Origin: Sunxiuqinia sp963677175
GTDB taxonomy: Bacteria > Bacteroidota > Bacteroidia > Bacteroidales > Prolixibacteraceae
Assembly: GCA_963677175.2 (NCBI GenBank)
Contig: CAXXES010000006.1
Coordinates: 868,001 to 932,000, forward strand
Length of the DNA: 64,000 bases
Direction of reading: 5' to 3'
Under the pieces are notes generated by a model that was not told the origin of the DNA, did no database searches, and saw only the letters and a list, made by a program, of their open reading frames with translations. Both the position numbers and the translations under genes were made by a program. The first letter of the stretch is position 1, and every line of letters starts with the position of its first letter. Positions 62,134-64,000 of this stretch are shown here, one piece after another.

Positions 62134-62711
62134 CCAGTATTTTAGTCACTTGAAATAACAATAATTATTTGTCACTTCTCGTTTTTCTGTCAAAAAAAAT
62201 CGCTTTCTCTCAGCGAAATTGTCTCAAATTGCAAATTGTTAACGAGTCCACGAAATTTTAAAAACTTGTCCGAGAATGCGTTTCAATTACTTGAACTGTG
62301 TCAAACAGCAAAAATGTCTCGACCAAATTCTCCACTGACGAGTCCACGAAGTTTTAAAAACATGTCCGAGAATGCATTTCCAGCCCGAAAGCTGTTTCAA
62401 GTTGAATTTGCAAACTTTGTCCACGAAAGCGTTTCCAGTTGCAGTTTGTGTCAAGTTGTAAATGAACGTTTTGGTCGAAATTCTCTCTCAAAAAGCGAAA
62501 TCCTGTCAAACCGAAACGACATAAAAACCAATTTTTAAAATCCTGTCGAACAAAACTCGGCTCTGTCGAACTCCGAAAAACTTTCAAGTTGCAAGAACTC
62601 AAATCTCTAAAAACCTGACAAGCCGAAAAATTTTCTCAAGCTGCAAACCTGTCGAAATTGATAAAATGTCAAAACCGAAAAATGTTTCAAGTGGCGACAT
62701 AATATTGGCGG
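62134..62711 (-). other. Gene-less cassette, copy 2
   Basis: No supported gene. It contains a direct repeat of about 42 bp (62241-62284 and 62338-62380, sharing GAGTCCACGAA.TTTTAAAAAC and TGTCCGAGAATGC) and frequent TGTCRAA words. Its 62485-62575 part matches 35450-35545. It may be a structured RNA cassette or a decayed gene. Confidence 0.5.
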
Positions 62712-62735
62712 CAACTATGTAATAGCACGAAGTTA

Positions 62736-62957
62736 TTATACTTTTTCGTAATTTTCTCCATCGTTCTTTTTCTCCAAATTAATGTTCAACCTGTCCAATG
62801 GGCTTTGTATCCGTTTGATGGTTTTATTGCTTACATGCGTGTAAATCATGGTGGTTTTTATGCTCGAATGGCCAAGTAGTTCTTGGATATACCTCACGTC
62901 GGTCCCGGCTTCAAGCAGATGCGTTGCAAAGCTGTGCCGCAGGTGATTGCAAATCAC
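62736..62957 (-). pseudogene. C-terminal fragment of a tyrosine recombinase, cut by a hairpin repeat
   Basis: NHLRHSFATHLLEAGTDVRYI, LLGHSSIKTTMIYTHVS and the tail NINLEKKNDGENYEKV form the catalytic end of a recombinase, closely related to the fragment at 24328-24672. The frame ends abruptly at 62957, where the paired hairpin repeat begins. The shared left boundary (AACTATGTAATAGCACGAAG) suggests both came from the same element. Confidence 0.78.
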
Positions 62958-62966
62958 CAGTTAAGA

Positions 62967-62989
62967 GGCCGGAATTGCAAATTCCGGCC
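62967..62989. repeat. Dispersed GGCC hairpin repeat, copy 5
   Basis: A perfect stem with GCA loop, preceded by the small hairpin GTGATT-GCA-AATCAC as at copy 3. It is inserted in, or joined to, the recombinase gene. Confidence 0.8.
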
Positions 62990-63037
62990 AGCCGCCGCCA
63001 GCCTTCGACATATCCTAATCAGCTCGGGTTTTAGACA

Positions 63038-63167
63038 GTCTGACGGTTAGTATAAGAATAGTAGCCGACTGCGTGGCACTTTCCTGTCAAGTTACAAGAA
63101 AGTTGAAGCGGGCTGTAACCCTTGAATTTACTACTATATCGGCTATTATTTTTATACATTGTTGGCG
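63038..63167 (-). other. attC-like site 11
   Basis: TAGTATAAGAATAGTAGCCGA pairs with TCGGCTATTATTTTTATACA. Boxes GTCTGAC (minus GTCAGAC, one mismatch to GTTRRRY) and GTTGGCG. Central TTTCCTGTCAAG. It lies 9 bp after the stop codon of the PIN-like gene. Confidence 0.75.
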
Positions 63168-63176
63168 GTATGTTGT

Positions 63177-64000
63177 TTATACAAAATGGTCAACTATTAT
63201 TGTTCCCCAATTTATGTTTTCATAATTCAAATCAAGTTCGGTCTTTTCAATAATCCATAATTTTAACTTTTCAGTATCAATTTCAGATGGACATGATTCC
63301 CATTTACAGACTCCATTTATTGCTTCTTTTATTAAATCCTTTCTCTCTCCGAGCCAAATACTTAGTTTCTCAGTCTCAGACATATTCCAATTATACTTTA
63401 CAGCCTGTGATAGATTCGGATAGAAATTACTTTCATCATCAGTATAATGATTAGAGAGAAGTTCTGCTAACGTTTTTATATTTATAGTCCTGAAGTTGGC
63501 ACTTTTTCCAATAATCGTCGAAAACTCATAAACTAATGATGGTGCTGTAAAGAAGTAATGTCCATACTTATCTTTATGGTAATTTATCGTTTTCCCATCG
63601 TCAATAATAATTTTTTCTGGATAAGCTATCCAATCAGTTTTATTGTCAAGAGATAAGAAAATCGCATTTTTACAGCCTTTATCTTTACAGTGGTTGAGAA
63701 TTTCTTTCCAAATTATCAAATCTCCATAACTGTTATCAGTTTTAGTTTGGTCTTTAAATCCAGGGGGAATTCTATTGTTAAACCTACTTTCAACTTCTAG
63801 GTTAATTTCCTGTTGAATTGAATAAATATCTGAATCCATAATTACACCTTCAACAAATTCTTCAATTTCATTTCTAACAGAGGTCGAGTTCTCGCTTTTT
63901 ACTTTATTCAAGCAATTTAAAATTTTAATAATCTTGTCTGAAGACTCATTTAACTCCTGTAATAGTTCAGTTCTACTTAAAAATCCAGAATCTTTCACAA
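63177..64000 (-). CDS. PIN-like (DUF4935-type) protein, 5' end outside window
   Basis: At least 273 residues, open to the window edge, so the N-terminus is missing. The central part NRIPPGFKDQTKTDNSYGDLIIWKEILNHC, then AIFLSLDNKTDWIAY, matches the C-terminal half of PIN-like nuclease domains with conserved acidic residues (GD and DNKTDW). PIN-like proteins of this type are often defence-linked RNases. The C-terminal about 110 residues are not recognised. Followed by attC site 11, so probably a cassette gene. Confidence 0.7.
   Translation of the reverse strand, partial: VKDSGFLSRTELLQELNESSDKIIKILNCLNKVKSENSTSVRNEIEEFVEGVIMDSDIYSIQQEINLEVESRFNNRIPPGFKDQTKTDNSYGDLIIWKEILNHCKDKGCKNAIFLSLDNKTDWIAYPEKIIIDDGKTINYHKDKYGHYFFTAPSLVYEFSTIIGKSANFRTINIKTLAELLSNHYTDDESNFYPNLSQAVKYNWNMSETEKLSIWLGERKDLIKEAINGVCKWESCPSEIDTEKLKLWIIEKTELDLNYENINWGTIIVDHFV

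Noticed and set aside
1..64000. tRNA, rRNA or known riboswitches
   Set aside because: No cloverleaf, conserved rRNA segment or recognised riboswitch core was found by eye; a covariance search could not be run.

Overview
The window looks like an accessory region of a Bacteroidota chromosome, probably Marinilabiliales or a relative (family level is a guess). Grounds: a secreted BspA-type protein with a type IX secretion C-terminal domain, Listeria-Bacteroides repeats, a GxxExxY gene, TAnnTTTG-type promoter boxes, a Bacteroidota-type lanthipeptide leader, and typical Bacteroidota transposon families. No rRNA, tRNA or CRISPR array was seen.

Layout. (1) 1-1948: no intact gene; decayed repeats and transposon scraps. 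(2) 1949-37024: isolated, mostly minus-strand genes (methyltransferase, BspA-like surface protein, zincin, short UvrA, TPR lipoprotein, TIR/deoxyribosyltransferase-like protein, DUF4332 protein, AraC regulator, membrane protein, C45 acyltransferase). They are separated by about 120-135 bp imperfect inverted repeats bounded by RYYYAAC-like and GTTRRRY-like boxes, the architecture of integron attC sites. I count eleven such sites, two of them right of the lanthipeptide cluster. No integron integrase is visible, so the region reads as an integrase-less cassette array (CALIN-like). It is heavily invaded: two 1992-bp group II introns sit exactly after GTTR of attC R' boxes, a third intron lies inside another attC arm, and two complete IS91-like elements abut R'' boxes. 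ISAs1, IS21, IS4-like, IS110 and several remnants are also present. (3) 39628-54224: a class I lanthipeptide cluster. It has a 114-residue precursor with a GG leader and ten core cysteines, split LanB (glutamylation plus elimination proteins), one canonical zinc LanC, two LanC-like proteins without zinc ligands, two glycosyltransferases, a C39-peptidase ABC exporter, an HlyD adaptor and an S41 protease lipoprotein. (4) 54756-58729: a two-gene unit with a resolvase-like protein lacking the catalytic serine, a signal peptidase I homologue, a frameshifted DUF1573 lipoprotein and a 5'-truncated carboxypeptidase-regulatory-domain protein. (5) 58730-61290: an IS3 element split by a second ISAs1 copy. 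(6) 61280-64000: cassette-like DNA again, with a truncated rhomboid-type gene, a gene-less cassette homologous to the one at 35259-35582, an integrase scrap and a PIN-like gene running off the window.

How it works together. The lanthipeptide operon appears self-contained. LanB1/LanB2 would dehydrate Ser/Thr and the zinc LanC would close thioether rings. The glycosyltransferases may decorate the product. The C39 ABC protein would cut after GG and export with HlyD. A 15-bp perfect stem-loop sits directly behind the precursor gene, where differential expression would be expected. The cassette genes are single transcription units of unrelated function, several with possible defence roles (TIR-like, PIN-like). 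All functional calls come from reading the translated sequence; no database search was run.
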